Assembly: GCA_945860205.1 (NCBI GenBank) | Contig: CAMARK010000012.1 | Location: forward strand, 1-64,000 | Direction of reading: 5' to 3' | DNA length: 64,000 bases | DNA from: Reyranella massiliensis 521 | GTDB lineage: Bacteria; Pseudomonadota; Alphaproteobacteria; Reyranellales; Reyranellaceae | Notes under the pieces: model-generated | The model's input: only the letters and a program-made list of their open reading frames with translations | Told to the model about the DNA's origin: nothing | The model's database searches: none | Part shown: positions 25,864-34,596 of the stretch, piece after piece | How positions within the stretch are numbered: position 1 is the first letter of the stretch | Layout: each line of letters opens with the position of its first letter | Translations under genes and position numbers: made by a program

Positions 25864-25934
25864 TATATAGAGGCGGTCCGTGGAGATTTGAGCCGACCGG
25901 CTTGCGACCACGTTAAACATCGCTAAAAGGTCGG
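25864..25934 (+). promoter_or_regulatory. SAM-II riboswitch (metA-type aptamer) before metZ
   Basis: P1 is CGTGG (25879-25883) with CCACG (25908-25912). The pseudoknot is CCGACC (25893-25898) with GGTCGG (25929-25934), both perfect. The conserved strings GATTTG, CTTGC, GTTAAA and GCTAAAA lie in the expected places. A TATATA box (25864-25869) sits just upstream. SAM binding should reduce metZ expression. This class is largely alphaproteobacterial. Confidence 0.93.
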
Positions 25935-25944
25935 AGGTGCTCGC

Positions 25945-25978
25945 AAAAGCCCCCGTCCTTCCAGGTCGGGGGCTTTTT
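25945..25978 (+). terminator. Intrinsic terminator, expression platform of the SAM-II leader
   Basis: AAAAGCCCCCG (25945-25955) pairs with CGGGGGCTTTTT (25967-25978), a strong GC stem with T5, placed 10 nt after the pseudoknot and 48 nt before the metZ start. It may be the regulated terminator. Confidence 0.85.
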
Positions 25979-26025
25979 CGTTGCGCGTTTTGCTCGAGGG
26001 CAGGTGCGGACGTGGGGAGAGTACG

Positions 26026-27237
26026 ATGGACGGTTCGATTCCGAGGAAGAAGACACAGGCGGACATCAAGAGCTGGCGGCCGCAGACGCGGGCCGTACGC
26101 GCCGGCCAGCAGCGCAGCAATTTCGACGAAACCTCGGAGGCATTGTTCCTGACCTCGGGCTACGTCTATGCGAGCGCCGAGGAGGCCGAGGCCACCTTCA
26201 AGGGCGAGGGCAACCACTACCAGTATTCGCGCTTCGGCAATCCCACCGTCAGCATGTTCGAGAACCGGCTGGCCGCGCTCGAAGGCGCGGAGGCCTGTCG
26301 CGCCACCTCGACCGGCATGTCGGCGGTGTTCTTCTCCCTGCTCGCCCTGCTCAAGTCCGGCGACCGCATCGTGGCGGCGCGCCAGCTCTTCGGCTCCTGT
26401 CATTACATCGTGGCCGAGCTGCTGCCGAAGTACGGCATCCAGGGCGAGTTCGTCGATGGCGGCGATCTCGCGGCCTGGGAGAAGGCGCTGTCGAAGCCCA
26501 CCCAGGCGGTGCTGTTCGAATCGCCCAGCAACCCGATGCTCGACATCGTCGACATCAAGGCGGTGTGCGATCTCGCGCACAAGGCTGGTGCCAAGGTCGT
26601 GCTCGATAATGCCTTTGCGACGCCGATGCTGCAGCGCCCGCTCGAGTGGGGCGCCGATATCGTCGTCCACTCCGCCACCAAGTACATCGATGGCCAGGGC
26701 CGCACGCTCGGCGGCGCGGTGCTGGGCTCCAAGGAATTCATCCTCGAAAAGCTGCAGCCGATCATCCGCAACACCGGCCCGTCGCTCAGCCCTTTCAACG
26801 CCTGGGTGCTGGTGAAGGGCCTGGAGACGCTGGGCCTCCGGGTCGATCGTCACTGCGCCAACGCCGCGCGCGTCGCCGATGCGCTGGCCGGCCACCCCGC
26901 CATCTCACGCGTGCTCTATCCCGGGCGCAGCGACCACCCGCAGCACAAGCTCGCGGCCAAGCAGATGTCGAACTTCGGCGGCGTCGTCACCTTCGACCTC
27001 AAGGCCGGCAAGTGGGCGGCATTCGAGACGCTGAACCGCCTGCAGCTCGTCGACATCGCGAACAACCTCGGCGATGCCAAGAGCATGGTCACCCATCCGG
27101 CGACCACGACGCACATGCGCATCGGCGCCGAGGAGCGCGCCAAGCTCGGCATCAACGACGGCACGGTCCGGCTCTCGGTCGGCCTGGAAGACGCTGACGA
27201 TGTCATCGCCGACCTGGTGCAGGCGCTGGGCGGCTGA
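26026..27237 (+). CDS. metZ: O-succinylhomoserine sulfhydrylase
   Basis: PLP enzyme of the Cys/Met metabolism family making homocysteine from O-succinyl- (or O-acetyl-) homoserine and sulfide. 403 residues. Key segments: YQYSRFGNPT, the PLP-contact STGMSAVFFSLLAL, ESPSNPMLDIVDI, DNAFATPMLQRPL and the PLP lysine in HSATKYIDGQGR (near residue 211). The ATG at 26026 follows GGGGAGAG; the frame is open earlier into the leader. The SAM-II riboswitch directly upstream supports the methionine assignment. tenA follows by 6 nt. Confidence 0.93.
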   Translation: MDGSIPRKKTQADIKSWRPQTRAVRAGQQRSNFDETSEALFLTSGYVYASAEEAEATFKGEGNHYQYSRFGNPTVSMFENRLAALEGAEACRATSTGMSAVFFSLLALLKSGDRIVAARQLFGSCHYIVAELLPKYGIQGEFVDGGDLAAWEKALSKPTQAVLFESPSNPMLDIVDIKAVCDLAHKAGAKVVLDNAFATPMLQRPLEWGADIVVHSATKYIDGQGRTLGGAVLGSKEFILEKLQPIIRNTGPSLSPFNAWVLVKGLETLGLRVDRHCANAARVADALAGHPAISRVLYPGRSDHPQHKLAAKQMSNFGGVVTFDLKAGKWAAFETLNRLQLVDIANNLGDAKSMVTHPATTTHMRIGAEERAKLGINDGTVRLSVGLEDADDVIADLVQALGG

Positions 27238-27243
27238 GGGCCA

Positions 27244-27855
27244 GTGTCGCTCGCGGCGACACTCTGGCAGGACAATATCCATGAAGCCGAGCGCATCCTG
27301 GCGCACGGCTTCGTGCGCGGGCTGGGCGACGGCTCGCTGCCGGTCGACTGCTTCAAGAGTTACGTGGCGCAGGATGCCTATTTCCTCGAAGCATTTGCGC
27401 GGGCTTACGCCTTCTGTCTCGCCAACAGCACGACGCGCGCGGATCTCAACGATTTCGCCGACCTGATCGCGGGCGTCCGCGACGAGCTTGAGCTGCACAA
27501 GAGCTATGCCGAGCGCTGGCAGGTCGATCTGACTGGGGTTGTGCCGCTCGCGGCGACCCAGGCCTATGTCGATTTCCTGCTAACAATCGCGCGGCGCGGC
27601 GATCTTGGCGCCACGATCGCCGCCATGACGCCCTGCATGCGGCTCTACGCGTTCCTCGGGCGCACGCTGTCGGCCGGCCGCGTGGCGCCGCTCTACGCCG
27701 AATGGGTGACGGCCTATGCCGATCCCGGCTTCGAGGCGCTGGCGGCGCGACTGGAAGCGCTGCTCGACAGGCACGCCACGAACAGCAACGAGGTGCGCGC
27801 CAACTATGCAAGCGCCATGGACCTCGAATACGGCTTCTTCGACGCCAATCTCTAG
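27244..27855 (+). CDS. tenA: TenA family protein (thiaminase II-like)
   Basis: A 203-residue all-helical protein of the TenA/PqqC fold, which hydrolyses aminopyrimidines in thiamine salvage. GTG start. Seen: VRGLGDGSLPVDCFKSYVAQDAYFL near the start, and the conserved region MTPCMRLYAFLG with the presumed nucleophile Cys near residue 122; acidic residues EYGFFD close the C-terminus. It is 6 nt after metZ and probably under the same SAM-II control, an unusual pairing of methionine synthesis with thiamine salvage. Stop overlaps the convergent marR stop by 4 bp. Confidence 0.85.
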   Translation: MSLAATLWQDNIHEAERILAHGFVRGLGDGSLPVDCFKSYVAQDAYFLEAFARAYAFCLANSTTRADLNDFADLIAGVRDELELHKSYAERWQVDLTGVVPLAATQAYVDFLLTIARRGDLGATIAAMTPCMRLYAFLGRTLSAGRVAPLYAEWVTAYADPGFEALAARLEALLDRHATNSNEVRANYASAMDLEYGFFDANL

Positions 27856-28298
27856 AGCGCGGCGAGTTTTTCCATCGACCGGTCGAGGGCGCCGTGCAGG
27901 TCGGCGGTGAGCTTGGCCCCCATGGCCGTGCGCACCTCCTGCTCGGCAGCGGCCCACAGCGGCAGGGCGCGCTTGAACAGGGCCCGGCCGGCTGCCGTGG
28001 CGACCAGCTCATGTCGGCGGCGGTCGCCGGCGGCGGTGCGCTCGATGGTGCCCGACGACAGAAGCGGCCGCAGGTTGCGGGTCAGCGTCGTGCGGTCGGT
28101 GCTGAGCATTTCCGACAATTCGGTGATGCTTACCGGCCCGCGCGCCGCGACGAAGCCCAGCAGCGAGAATTGCGATATTTTCAGGCCGGTCGGCGCCAGG
28201 TGCCGGCTGTAAATCTGGGTGACGCGCCGGGCCGCACCGCGCACGCGAAAGCAGGTGCACTCGGCGGGCGACAGGCGGCTCGGGGCGGTGCCGGACAT
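27852..28298 (-). CDS. MarR family transcriptional regulator
   Basis: A winged-helix regulator of 148 residues. Recognition region: LKISQFSLLGFVAARGPVSITELSEMLSTDRTTLTRNLRPL, and the wing with GDRRRHELVATAAG. Start at ATG 28298; the upstream frame extension has no ribosome-binding site and would overlap the operator and the divergent gene. It is divergent from a PaaI-type thioesterase with a palindrome between them, so it likely represses that gene and itself. The effector is unknown. Confidence 0.9.
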   Translation of the reverse strand: MSGTAPSRLSPAECTCFRVRGAARRVTQIYSRHLAPTGLKISQFSLLGFVAARGPVSITELSEMLSTDRTTLTRNLRPLLSSGTIERTAAGDRRRHELVATAAGRALFKRALPLWAAAEQEVRTAMGAKLTADLHGALDRSMEKLAAL

Positions 28299-28342
28299 GC
28301 TGCCAAGACTATCGCCATCGCTTGCCTTGGCAAAGGCGTAAA

Positions 28343-28354
28343 GTGTATATGCAC
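28343..28354. promoter_or_regulatory. Candidate MarR operator
   Basis: The dyad GTGTATATGCAC lies between divergent marR (start 28298) and the thioesterase gene (start 28378). It is palindromic except for one pair and sits 24 nt from the thioesterase start, where repression would be expected. Confidence 0.45.
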
Positions 28355-28377
28355 CTAAATAGACCAAGGAGAGAGCC

Positions 28378-28851
28378 GTGACTGCAGATGCCGGGTTTGG
28401 CGTGGTGCCGCTGGAACAGGCGCGCACCATGGACGGGCTCACCCTGTTCCAGGGTCTGCTGGAGGGCCGCTTCCCGGCGCCGCCGATCTCGCGGATGCTG
28501 GGCATGAGCTTGTCCGAGATCGAGTTCGGCCGCGTCGTGTTCGCCTATACGCCGGTCTACGATCACTACAATCCGCTCGGCAGTGTGCACGGCGGCATCG
28601 CCGCCACGCTGCTCGATTCGGTGATGGGCTGCTGCATCCACACCACGCTGAAGGCCGGCGTCGGCTACACGACGGTCGAGATCAAGGTGAACTACGTCCG
28701 CGCCATGACCGACAAGACCGGCCCGGTCCGGGCGGAAGGCAAGGTCATCAACGTCGGCTCGCGCATCGGCACGTCCGAAGGACGGCTGGTCGACGCGTCC
28801 GGCAAGTTGCTGGCGCACGGCACAACCACCTGCCTGATCTTCCCGATTTGA
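28378..28851 (+). CDS. PaaI-type hotdog thioesterase
   Basis: A 157-residue acyl-CoA thioesterase of the hotdog fold. GTG start with AAGGAGAG 6 nt upstream. The catalytic block GSVHGGIAATLLDSVMGCC (near residues 67-85) and VEIKVNYVRAMTD are typical of PaaI/DUF4442-type thioesterases. Substrate unknown. The divergent MarR regulator suggests induction by an aromatic or acyl compound. The stop overlaps a frame that leads into apaG, whose own start is further on. Confidence 0.92.
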   Translation: MTADAGFGVVPLEQARTMDGLTLFQGLLEGRFPAPPISRMLGMSLSEIEFGRVVFAYTPVYDHYNPLGSVHGGIAATLLDSVMGCCIHTTLKAGVGYTTVEIKVNYVRAMTDKTGPVRAEGKVINVGSRIGTSEGRLVDASGKLLAHGTTTCLIFPI

Positions 28852-28982
28852 TCGCCCGCCCTTGGAAGCGACCGGCAGGCCAGCCGCTGTACGAACTTCT
28901 CAATGACGAGCAGGCTTGGACAGGTTTGACCTTTCGGCCGGAACATCCCATGTCAGGGAGGCCTAGGGAGACCCGCCGTCCG

Positions 28983-29375
28983 ATGTATACAGCCACAACC
29001 CGTGCCATCGCCGTCACCGTCAGGCCGCAATATCTGCCCGATCAGTCCGATCCGGCCAAATCGAAGTATGTCTGGGCGTATCAAGTCCGCATTGAAAACA
29101 AGGGTGATGCCACGGTGCAGCTGCGCAGCCGCCATTGGAAAATCACCGATGGGCTTGGCCGCCAGCAGGAAGTGAAGGGGCCCGGCGTGGTCGGCGAGAC
29201 GCCGATGCTGCGGCCCGGCGACGTGTTCGAGTACACTTCCGGCACGCCGCTTTCGACGCCATCCGGCATCATGGGCGGCACGTATCAGATGGTGACCGAG
29301 TCGGGCGAGAATTTCGACATCGAGATTCCAGTTTTCTCGCTCGACACGCCCACGGCAAAGCGCAACCTCAACTGA
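28983..29375 (+). CDS. apaG: ApaG (Co2+/Mg2+ efflux-associated, FN3-like fold)
   Basis: A 130-residue ApaG protein. Conserved parts: [10 protein letters not shown]-like start, [56 protein letters not shown] and MGGTYQM. Start at ATG 28983 gives the usual length; upstream in-frame ATGs would add an unconserved Arg-rich tail. The gene is linked to folE (22 nt) and argE. The exact activity of ApaG is not settled (originally linked to cobalt resistance, and to pyrophosphate binding). Confidence 0.93.
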   Translation: MYTATTRAIAVTVRPQYLPDQSDPAKSKYVWAYQVRIENKGDATVQLRSRHWKITDGLGRQQEVKGPGVVGETPMLRPGDVFEYTSGTPLSTPSGIMGGTYQMVTESGENFDIEIPVFSLDTPTAKRNLN

Positions 29376-29397
29376 GCCTTCATTCGAGGGAAAGACG

Positions 29398-30024
29398 ATG
29401 AACAGGATGCTGAAGAAGGGCGACATGGTCTCGCTCGCCACCGGCCTCACCCGTCCCTCGCGCGAGGAGGCCGAGGCCGCCGTCCGCACCTTGATCCGCT
29501 GGTCCGGCGACGACCCTGATCGCGAGGGCCTGACCGGCACGCCTGACCGTGTCGTGCGCTCCTACGAGGAATTCTTTGCCGGCTACGACCAGGACCCGCG
29601 CGACATGCTGCAGCGGACCTTCGAGGAGGTCGAAGGCTACGACGAGGTCGTGGTGCTGCGCGACATCCGCCTCGAATCGCACTGCGAGCACCACATGGTG
29701 CCGATCATCGGCAAGGTCCACGTCGGCTACCTGCCCGACAAGCGCGTCGTCGGCATCAGCAAGCTCGCCCGCGTCGTGGATGCCTTCGCTCACCGCCTGC
29801 AGATTCAGGAGAAGCTGACGGCGCAGATCGCCAACACGCTGCAGGACGTGCTGCAGCCGCGCGGTGTCGCCGTCGTGATCGAGGCGGCGCACCAGTGCAT
29901 GACCACCAGAGGCGTCCACAAGTCCGACGTCACCATGGTGACCAGCCGCATGCTGGGTGCGTTCCGCGACAATGGCGAGACACGTCGCGAATTCCTGACC
30001 ATGATCGGTCGTACGTCAGTCTGA
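29398..30024 (+). CDS. folE: GTP cyclohydrolase I
   Basis: First enzyme of folate/tetrahydropterin synthesis, turning GTP into dihydroneopterin triphosphate. 208 residues. Zn-site segment [20 protein letters not shown] (near residues 96-115), then [27 protein letters not shown] and the third zinc ligand in CMTTRGVHK. All active-site residues recognisable for FolE type I are there. GAGGGAAAGACG lies before the ATG. Confidence 0.96.
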   Translation: MNRMLKKGDMVSLATGLTRPSREEAEAAVRTLIRWSGDDPDREGLTGTPDRVVRSYEEFFAGYDQDPRDMLQRTFEEVEGYDEVVVLRDIRLESHCEHHMVPIIGKVHVGYLPDKRVVGISKLARVVDAFAHRLQIQEKLTAQIANTLQDVLQPRGVAVVIEAAHQCMTTRGVHKSDVTMVTSRMLGAFRDNGETRREFLTMIGRTSV

Positions 30025-30040
30025 GTTTGAAAAGGGCATC

Positions 30041-31210
30041 ATGGCCGGAGAGATCGTCAATTCAGTCGAAATGCTGCGTCGTCTCGTGGCGTTCGACACC
30101 ACCTCGCGCAATTCCAACCTGGCCTTGATCGAGTACGTCCAGGGATATCTCAAGGGACACGGCATCGACTCGAAGCTGGTGCCGAACGAAGACGGCACCA
30201 AGGCCAACATGTTCGCGACCGTCGGTCCCGACGTGAAGGACGGCGTCGTGCTCTCGGGCCACACCGACGTGGTGCCGGTCGACGGCCAGCCGTGGGTCAC
30301 CGATCCGTGGACGCTGACGCTCAAGGACGGCAAGTATTACGGCCGCGGCACCTGCGACATGAAGGCCTTCTATGCCATCGCGCTCGCCATGGTCCCTGAG
30401 TTCAAGAAGGCCAAGCTCAAGAAGCCGATCCATTTCGCGCTCTCCTATGACGAGGAGATCGGCTGCTTCGGTGCCCATTCCCTGGCCGCCGCCATGGCGA
30501 CCGAAGTGCCGCGCCCGCGCGCCATCATCATCGGCGAGCCCACGATGATGACGGTGGTCCATGCCCACAAGGGCAGCCAGTCCTACGTCACCAGGTTCAC
30601 CGGCTTCGAGGCTCATTCCTCGATGACGCACCTCGGCGTCAGCGCCATCCACTTCGCCGGCGAGTTCGTCCATTACCTCAATACGGTGCAGGAGGAACTC
30701 GAGGCGGCCGCGCCGAAGAACAGCGAGTTCATGCCGGCGGCGGCGACCTTCAACGTCGGCACCATCATCGGCGGCACGGCCGGCAACATCCTGGCGCGCG
30801 AGTGCGAGGTGTTGTGGGGCTATCGCGAATTGCCGACCCGGCCGATCGAGGAGCTGGGCGAGCGCGCCAAGAAGTGGCTGGAAACGGAACTGCTGCCCAA
30901 GATGAAGGCCAAGCATCCGGCCGCCGCCATCGCCACCGAGCTGCGCGCCTCGACGCCGGCCTTCTCGCCCGAGGGAAACGACGAAGCCAAGACCCTGGCC
31001 GGCAGCTGGTCGGGCTCCAACACCGTGGGCAGCGTGGTCTATGCCACCGAAGCCGGCATCTTCCGCAAGATCATGGGTGTGCCGACGGTGCTGTGCGGCC
31101 CCGGCGACATCGCCCAGGCGCACCAGCCCAACGAATTCCTGATCGCGTCGCAGATCGAAGCCTGCGAGGCCTTCATGAAGCGCATGGTCGAGTGGTGCTG
31201 CCGGGACTGA
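30041..31210 (+). CDS. argE: Acetylornithine deacetylase (M20 peptidase family)
   Basis: Hydrolyses N-acetylornithine to ornithine. 389 residues. M20 zinc motifs: VVLSGHTDVVPVDGQPW (His and catalytic Asp), GRGTCDMKAFYAIAL (bridging Asp), and SYDEEIGCFGA (catalytic Glu). GPGDIAQAHQPNEFL near the end has the last metal His. ArgE is preferred over DapE because of the GTCDMK and DIAQAHQPNE segments. Located 16 nt after folE; argD and argF are nearby at 36000-38100, and together they cover several arginine steps. Confidence 0.93.
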   Translation: MAGEIVNSVEMLRRLVAFDTTSRNSNLALIEYVQGYLKGHGIDSKLVPNEDGTKANMFATVGPDVKDGVVLSGHTDVVPVDGQPWVTDPWTLTLKDGKYYGRGTCDMKAFYAIALAMVPEFKKAKLKKPIHFALSYDEEIGCFGAHSLAAAMATEVPRPRAIIIGEPTMMTVVHAHKGSQSYVTRFTGFEAHSSMTHLGVSAIHFAGEFVHYLNTVQEELEAAAPKNSEFMPAAATFNVGTIIGGTAGNILARECEVLWGYRELPTRPIEELGERAKKWLETELLPKMKAKHPAAAIATELRASTPAFSPEGNDEAKTLAGSWSGSNTVGSVVYATEAGIFRKIMGVPTVLCGPGDIAQAHQPNEFLIASQIEACEAFMKRMVEWCCRD

Positions 31211-31246
31211 GTCAAAGGTCCCGAGCGTAGCGAGGGACCTTTCGTT

Positions 31247-32545
31247 TCACCCCGTCGCCGCCAGTGCCTGTGTCAGATCGGCGATCAGGTCGTCGGGATG
31301 TTCTATGCCGACCGAGAGGCGGATCGTCGTGTCCAGCACGCCGATGCGGTCGCGGACCTCGACGGGAACGCCGGAATGCGTCATGGCGGCGGGATGGCTC
31401 GCCAGCGATTCGGTGCCGCCGAGGCTGACCGCCAGCTTGAAGATCTGCAGCGCATTCAGGAAGGCGAACGCCTCCTTCTCGCCGCCCTTGATGTCGAACG
31501 AGAAGGTCGAGCCGGCGCCCGTGCATTGCCGGGCAAAGACCTTCTGCGCCTGCGAGCCTTCCTCCAGGAATTTCAGGTAGTGAACCTTGTCGACCCGGGG
31601 ATGGTCGCGCAGATACTCGGCAACGAGTCTCCCATTGGCCTCGGCCCGCTCCATCCTGATCCCGAGCGTTTCCAGCGAGCGGCCCAGCATCCAGCAGGAA
31701 TGCGGATCGAGCTGCGTGCCGAGGCTGCCGCGCAGCGCCTTGATCGGCCCGATGGTCGCCTGCGCGCCCAGCGTCGCGCCGGCGATGAGATCGGAGTGGC
31801 CGCCGACATACTTGGTGAGCGAGTAGACCGAGACATCGGCGCCATGGTCGAGCGGACGCTGGAACACCGGACCCAGCAGGGTGTTGTCGCAGACCAGGAT
31901 CGGCCTGAAACCCTGCGCGGCGCCAATCTCGTCGGCAATCCGTCGCAGCAGCGCGATATCGACCAGTGTTACGGTCGGGTTGGCCGGCGTTTCGATCATG
32001 ATGACCGACAGGCGTCGCTTGTCGCGTCCCTGGCCGCATGCCTCGGCCGCGGCCGCGCGAACGGTGGCTTCGTCGACGCCGTCGACGAACCCGACCGAGC
32101 CGATGCCGAAGCCCGACATCGTGCGCGACAGCAGCGTTTCGGTGCCGCCGTAGAGCGGCTGGGAATGGAGGATGACGTCGCCGGGCCGGGCAAAAGCCAG
32201 GATCGTGGTGGCGATCGCCGACATGCCGGACGAGAACAGCACGCACGATTCCGCTCCTTCGTAGACCGCGAGGCGATCCTCGACGATCTCGCTGTTGGGA
32301 TGGTTGAAGCGCGAATAGACGAGGCCGGCGCCGGTGCCGGCGGGTGGCTTGCGGCGCCCCGCGGCATAGTCGAAGAAGTCGCGCCCTTCCTCCGCCGTGG
32401 CGAACACGAAGGTGGAGGTGAGGAAGACGGGCGGCTTCACCGCGCCCTCCGACAGTTTCGGATCGTAGCCGTAGCTCAGCATCAGCGTCTCGGGCTTGAG
32501 CGCATGATTGCCGATATGGGTTTTGGAGGGACGTGGCGCGACCAT
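31247..32545 (-). CDS. Cystathionine gamma-synthase/beta-lyase family PLP enzyme
   Basis: A 432-residue transsulfuration-type enzyme of the longer subfamily ([36 protein letters not shown]). [17 protein letters not shown] and [19 protein letters not shown] are PLP-site blocks; the Schiff-base lysine is in [19 protein letters not shown] near residue 230. [15 protein letters not shown] closes the active site. Whether it is a synthase, beta-lyase or methionine gamma-lyase cannot be settled from sequence. AGGAGA precedes the ATG. Second Met/Cys PLP enzyme in the window but with no SAM-II leader visible. Confidence 0.88.
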   Translation of the reverse strand: MVAPRPSKTHIGNHALKPETLMLSYGYDPKLSEGAVKPPVFLTSTFVFATAEEGRDFFDYAAGRRKPPAGTGAGLVYSRFNHPNSEIVEDRLAVYEGAESCVLFSSGMSAIATTILAFARPGDVILHSQPLYGGTETLLSRTMSGFGIGSVGFVDGVDEATVRAAAAEACGQGRDKRRLSVIMIETPANPTVTLVDIALLRRIADEIGAAQGFRPILVCDNTLLGPVFQRPLDHGADVSVYSLTKYVGGHSDLIAGATLGAQATIGPIKALRGSLGTQLDPHSCWMLGRSLETLGIRMERAEANGRLVAEYLRDHPRVDKVHYLKFLEEGSQAQKVFARQCTGAGSTFSFDIKGGEKEAFAFLNALQIFKLAVSLGGTESLASHPAAMTHSGVPVEVRDRIGVLDTTIRLSVGIEHPDDLIADLTQALAATG

Positions 32546-32655
32546 GGCGTGTTCTCCTGTCGGCGGTTCCGGTGGGGCAGGATAGCCCAGGGCGGCGGCG
32601 TCCGCTGTCTATCGGGAATCGAAGTCGTTAGAGTGAACGCCGGAGGGAGCAGGAC

Positions 32656-33531
32656 GTGCCGTCATTGATCGCCGTCGACTGGGGAACGAGTTCTTTGCGC
32701 GGCGCCCGTCTCGACGAAGCGGGCCGCGTGCTGGAGGAGAAGAGCGCTCCCCTCGGCATCCTCAACGTCTCCAACGGCGACTTCGCGGGCACCTTTGCCT
32801 CCTCGTTCTCGGACTGGATGAAGCCGGCCGGCAGTGTCTGCCTGATTTCCGGCATGGCCGGCAGCCGGCAGGGCTGGGCCGAGTCACCTTACGTTGCCTG
32901 TCCCGCCGGGCCCGACGAAGTCAGGCAACGCCTGCATTGGATCGAGCCCGGGCGGATCGCCCTTGTGCCCGGCCTCAGCGATGAGCAGCGCGACGTGATG
33001 CGCGGCGAGGAGGTACAGATCTTCGGCGCGATGCGGCTGGCTGGTCTCACGGACGGGCTGTTCGTTCTGCCCGGCACGCACAGCAAATGGGCCACGGTGC
33101 GGGGCGGCCGGATCATCGGCTTTCGCACCTTCATGACCGGCGAGTTCTATGGATTGCTGAGCCAGCATTCCATCTTGGCGCGCACGCTCGAAGCTGATGC
33201 GCCGCTCGACGAGGCGGCCTTCCTGCGTGGTGTCGCGCGCGCCGGCAATGGCGAAGGCCTGCTGCACAATGCCTTCGGCGTGCGCGCGCTCGCGCTGTTC
33301 GGCCGGCTGTCGCCGTCCGAGTCGGCCAGCTATCTCTCCGGCCTGCTGATCGGCGAGGAATTGTATCTGCAGAAGCTGCCGCCGGGGCATGAGGTGATCG
33401 CGATCGGCGCGGCGGCATTGACCGCGCGCTATGCCCTCGCGCTCGGAAAGATGGGCGCCCGCGTGCGCACCTTCGGCGCCGAAGCGACATGGTCTGGGCT
33501 GAGGGCATTGCTGCCCCCAGGTGGCTTATGA
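32656..33531 (+). CDS. dgoK: 2-dehydro-3-deoxygalactonokinase family kinase
   Basis: Phosphorylates KDGal in the De Ley-Doudoroff galactose route. 291 residues, GTG start with GGAG upstream. Actin-like ATPase segments: IAVDWGTSSLRGARLD (phosphate 1), SGMAGSRQGWAESPY, VLPGTHSKWATV (family block) and FMTGEFYGLLSQHSIL. No dgoA aldolase is in the window, although such pairs are common. The stop codon is the first bases of the tandem repeat that follows, so the repeat may have altered the 3' end. Confidence 0.88.
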   Translation: MPSLIAVDWGTSSLRGARLDEAGRVLEEKSAPLGILNVSNGDFAGTFASSFSDWMKPAGSVCLISGMAGSRQGWAESPYVACPAGPDEVRQRLHWIEPGRIALVPGLSDEQRDVMRGEEVQIFGAMRLAGLTDGLFVLPGTHSKWATVRGGRIIGFRTFMTGEFYGLLSQHSILARTLEADAPLDEAAFLRGVARAGNGEGLLHNAFGVRALALFGRLSPSESASYLSGLLIGEELYLQKLPPGHEVIAIGAAALTARYALALGKMGARVRTFGAEATWSGLRALLPPGGL

Positions 33532-33638
33532 TTACTTTTAGTAACTAGTACACAATAATACTCTGCTGAAAAAGATGGTCGCTTGATTACTTTTAGTAAC
33601 TAGTACACAATAATACTCTGCTGAAAAAGATGGTCGCT
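33529..33638. repeat. Perfect 2 x 55 bp AT-rich tandem repeat
   Basis: Unit 33529-33583 is repeated base for base at 33584-33638. The first unit starts with the TGA stop of dgoK. The block is far more AT-rich than its surroundings and contains TTACTTTTAGTAA, a short dyad. It lies just ahead of the PadR promoter. Confidence 0.97.
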
Positions 33639-33642
33639 AGAC

Positions 33643-33674
33643 TTGTATTTTTGAGCACTCAAGATATATCTTGA
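33643..33674 (+). promoter_or_regulatory. PadR gene promoter with overlapping palindromic operator
   Basis: TTGTAT (33643-33648) and TATATC (33665-33670) are spaced 16 nt. The perfect 16-bp palindrome TCAAGATATATCTTGA (33659-33674) covers the -10 box, the natural place for autorepression by the PadR protein. Confidence 0.6.
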
Positions 33675-33703
33675 ATATGTTCAAACATAAAAGGATACAG
33701 TCA

Positions 33704-34279
33704 ATGAGACCCTTTCATCATTCCAGGGGCGAAGAAGCCCATCGGCACCATTTCGGTCGGCGTGGCTTCAGCCGGCATGGTCACGGCTTCGAGGCCGAGC
33801 GCGGCGAGGGGCGCGGTCGCCGGCGCGTCTTCGACTCGGGCGAGCTGCGGCTCGTGCTGCTCAAGCTGATCGCCGACGAGCCGCGCCACGGCTACGAACT
33901 CATCCGCGCCATCGAGGAGCTGACGGGCGGCAGCTACGTGCCGAGCCCCGGCATGGTCTATCCGACGCTGACGATGCTGGACGAGATGGGCCACATCGCC
34001 GAGGTGAAGTCGGAGGGCGCGCGCAAGGCGTTCGCCGTCACCGACGATGGCACGTCACACCTCGTCGAGAAGAAGGAAGAAGTCGCGGCGCTGTTCGCGC
34101 GGCTGGCCGAGCTTGCCGATCTGCGCGAGCGCACCGATGCGATGCCGGTCCGCCGTGCCATGGGCAACCTGCGCGCGGTGCTGATCCATCGCCTGGGCCG
34201 GGACAGCGTGCAGGCTCAGACTGTTCACGACGCGGTCGCCATCATCGACGAGGCCGCGCAGAGGATCGAACGCCTATGA
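33704..34279 (+). CDS. PadR family transcriptional regulator
   Basis: A 191-residue regulator. After a His/Arg-rich leader (residues 1-40) comes the PadR winged helix: ELRLVLLKLIADEPRHGYELIRAIEELTGGSYVPSPGMVYPTLTMLDEMG. The C-terminal helices (VEKKEEVAALFARLAELA) allow dimerisation. ATG 33704 is chosen because AAGGA lies 9 nt upstream; starts at 33671 or 33677 would overlap the operator. The downstream DUF2218 gene starts within the stop (ATGA). Such PadR-DUF2218 pairs are often tied to iron or siderophore genes, though none lies here. Confidence 0.92.
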   Translation: MRPFHHSRGEEAHRHHFGRRGFSRHGHGFEAERGEGRGRRRVFDSGELRLVLLKLIADEPRHGYELIRAIEELTGGSYVPSPGMVYPTLTMLDEMGHIAEVKSEGARKAFAVTDDGTSHLVEKKEEVAALFARLAELADLRERTDAMPVRRAMGNLRAVLIHRLGRDSVQAQTVHDAVAIIDEAAQRIERL

Positions 34280-34596
34280 CCGTCCACCGCAACGCGGCCG
34301 TGCCGACCGCGAACGGCAGCCGCTACCTCCAGCAGCTGTGCAAGCACTGGAGTCACAATCTGGCTGTCGAGTTCACGGCAGAGACAGGCAAAGTTGTCTT
34401 TCCTCGAAATGCCCGTGGTGCCGACGGGCCGGGCGATGCGACGCTCCTGCTCAGCGCAAAGGGCGACAGTCTCGAATGTCGGCTGGAAGCGAGCGTCGAG
34501 GGACAGCTCGAGGCACTGAAGGGTGCCGTCGCCCGCCATCTCGATCGCTTCGCCTTTCGTGAGGCGCCGCTCGCGTTCGACTGGCAAGACGTGTAG
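34276..34596 (+). CDS. DUF2218 domain protein
   Basis: A 106-residue protein of the DUF2218 family (YLQQLCKHWSHNLAVEF, VVFP, HLDRFAFREAPLAFDW). It overlaps the PadR gene by 4 bp and so is translationally coupled to it. The family is often found beside siderophore-interacting proteins; its biochemistry is unknown. The probable role is a partner of the PadR regulator in an iron- or stress-linked response, by association only. Confidence 0.9.
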   Translation: MTVHRNAAVPTANGSRYLQQLCKHWSHNLAVEFTAETGKVVFPRNARGADGPGDATLLLSAKGDSLECRLEASVEGQLEALKGAVARHLDRFAFREAPLAFDWQDV

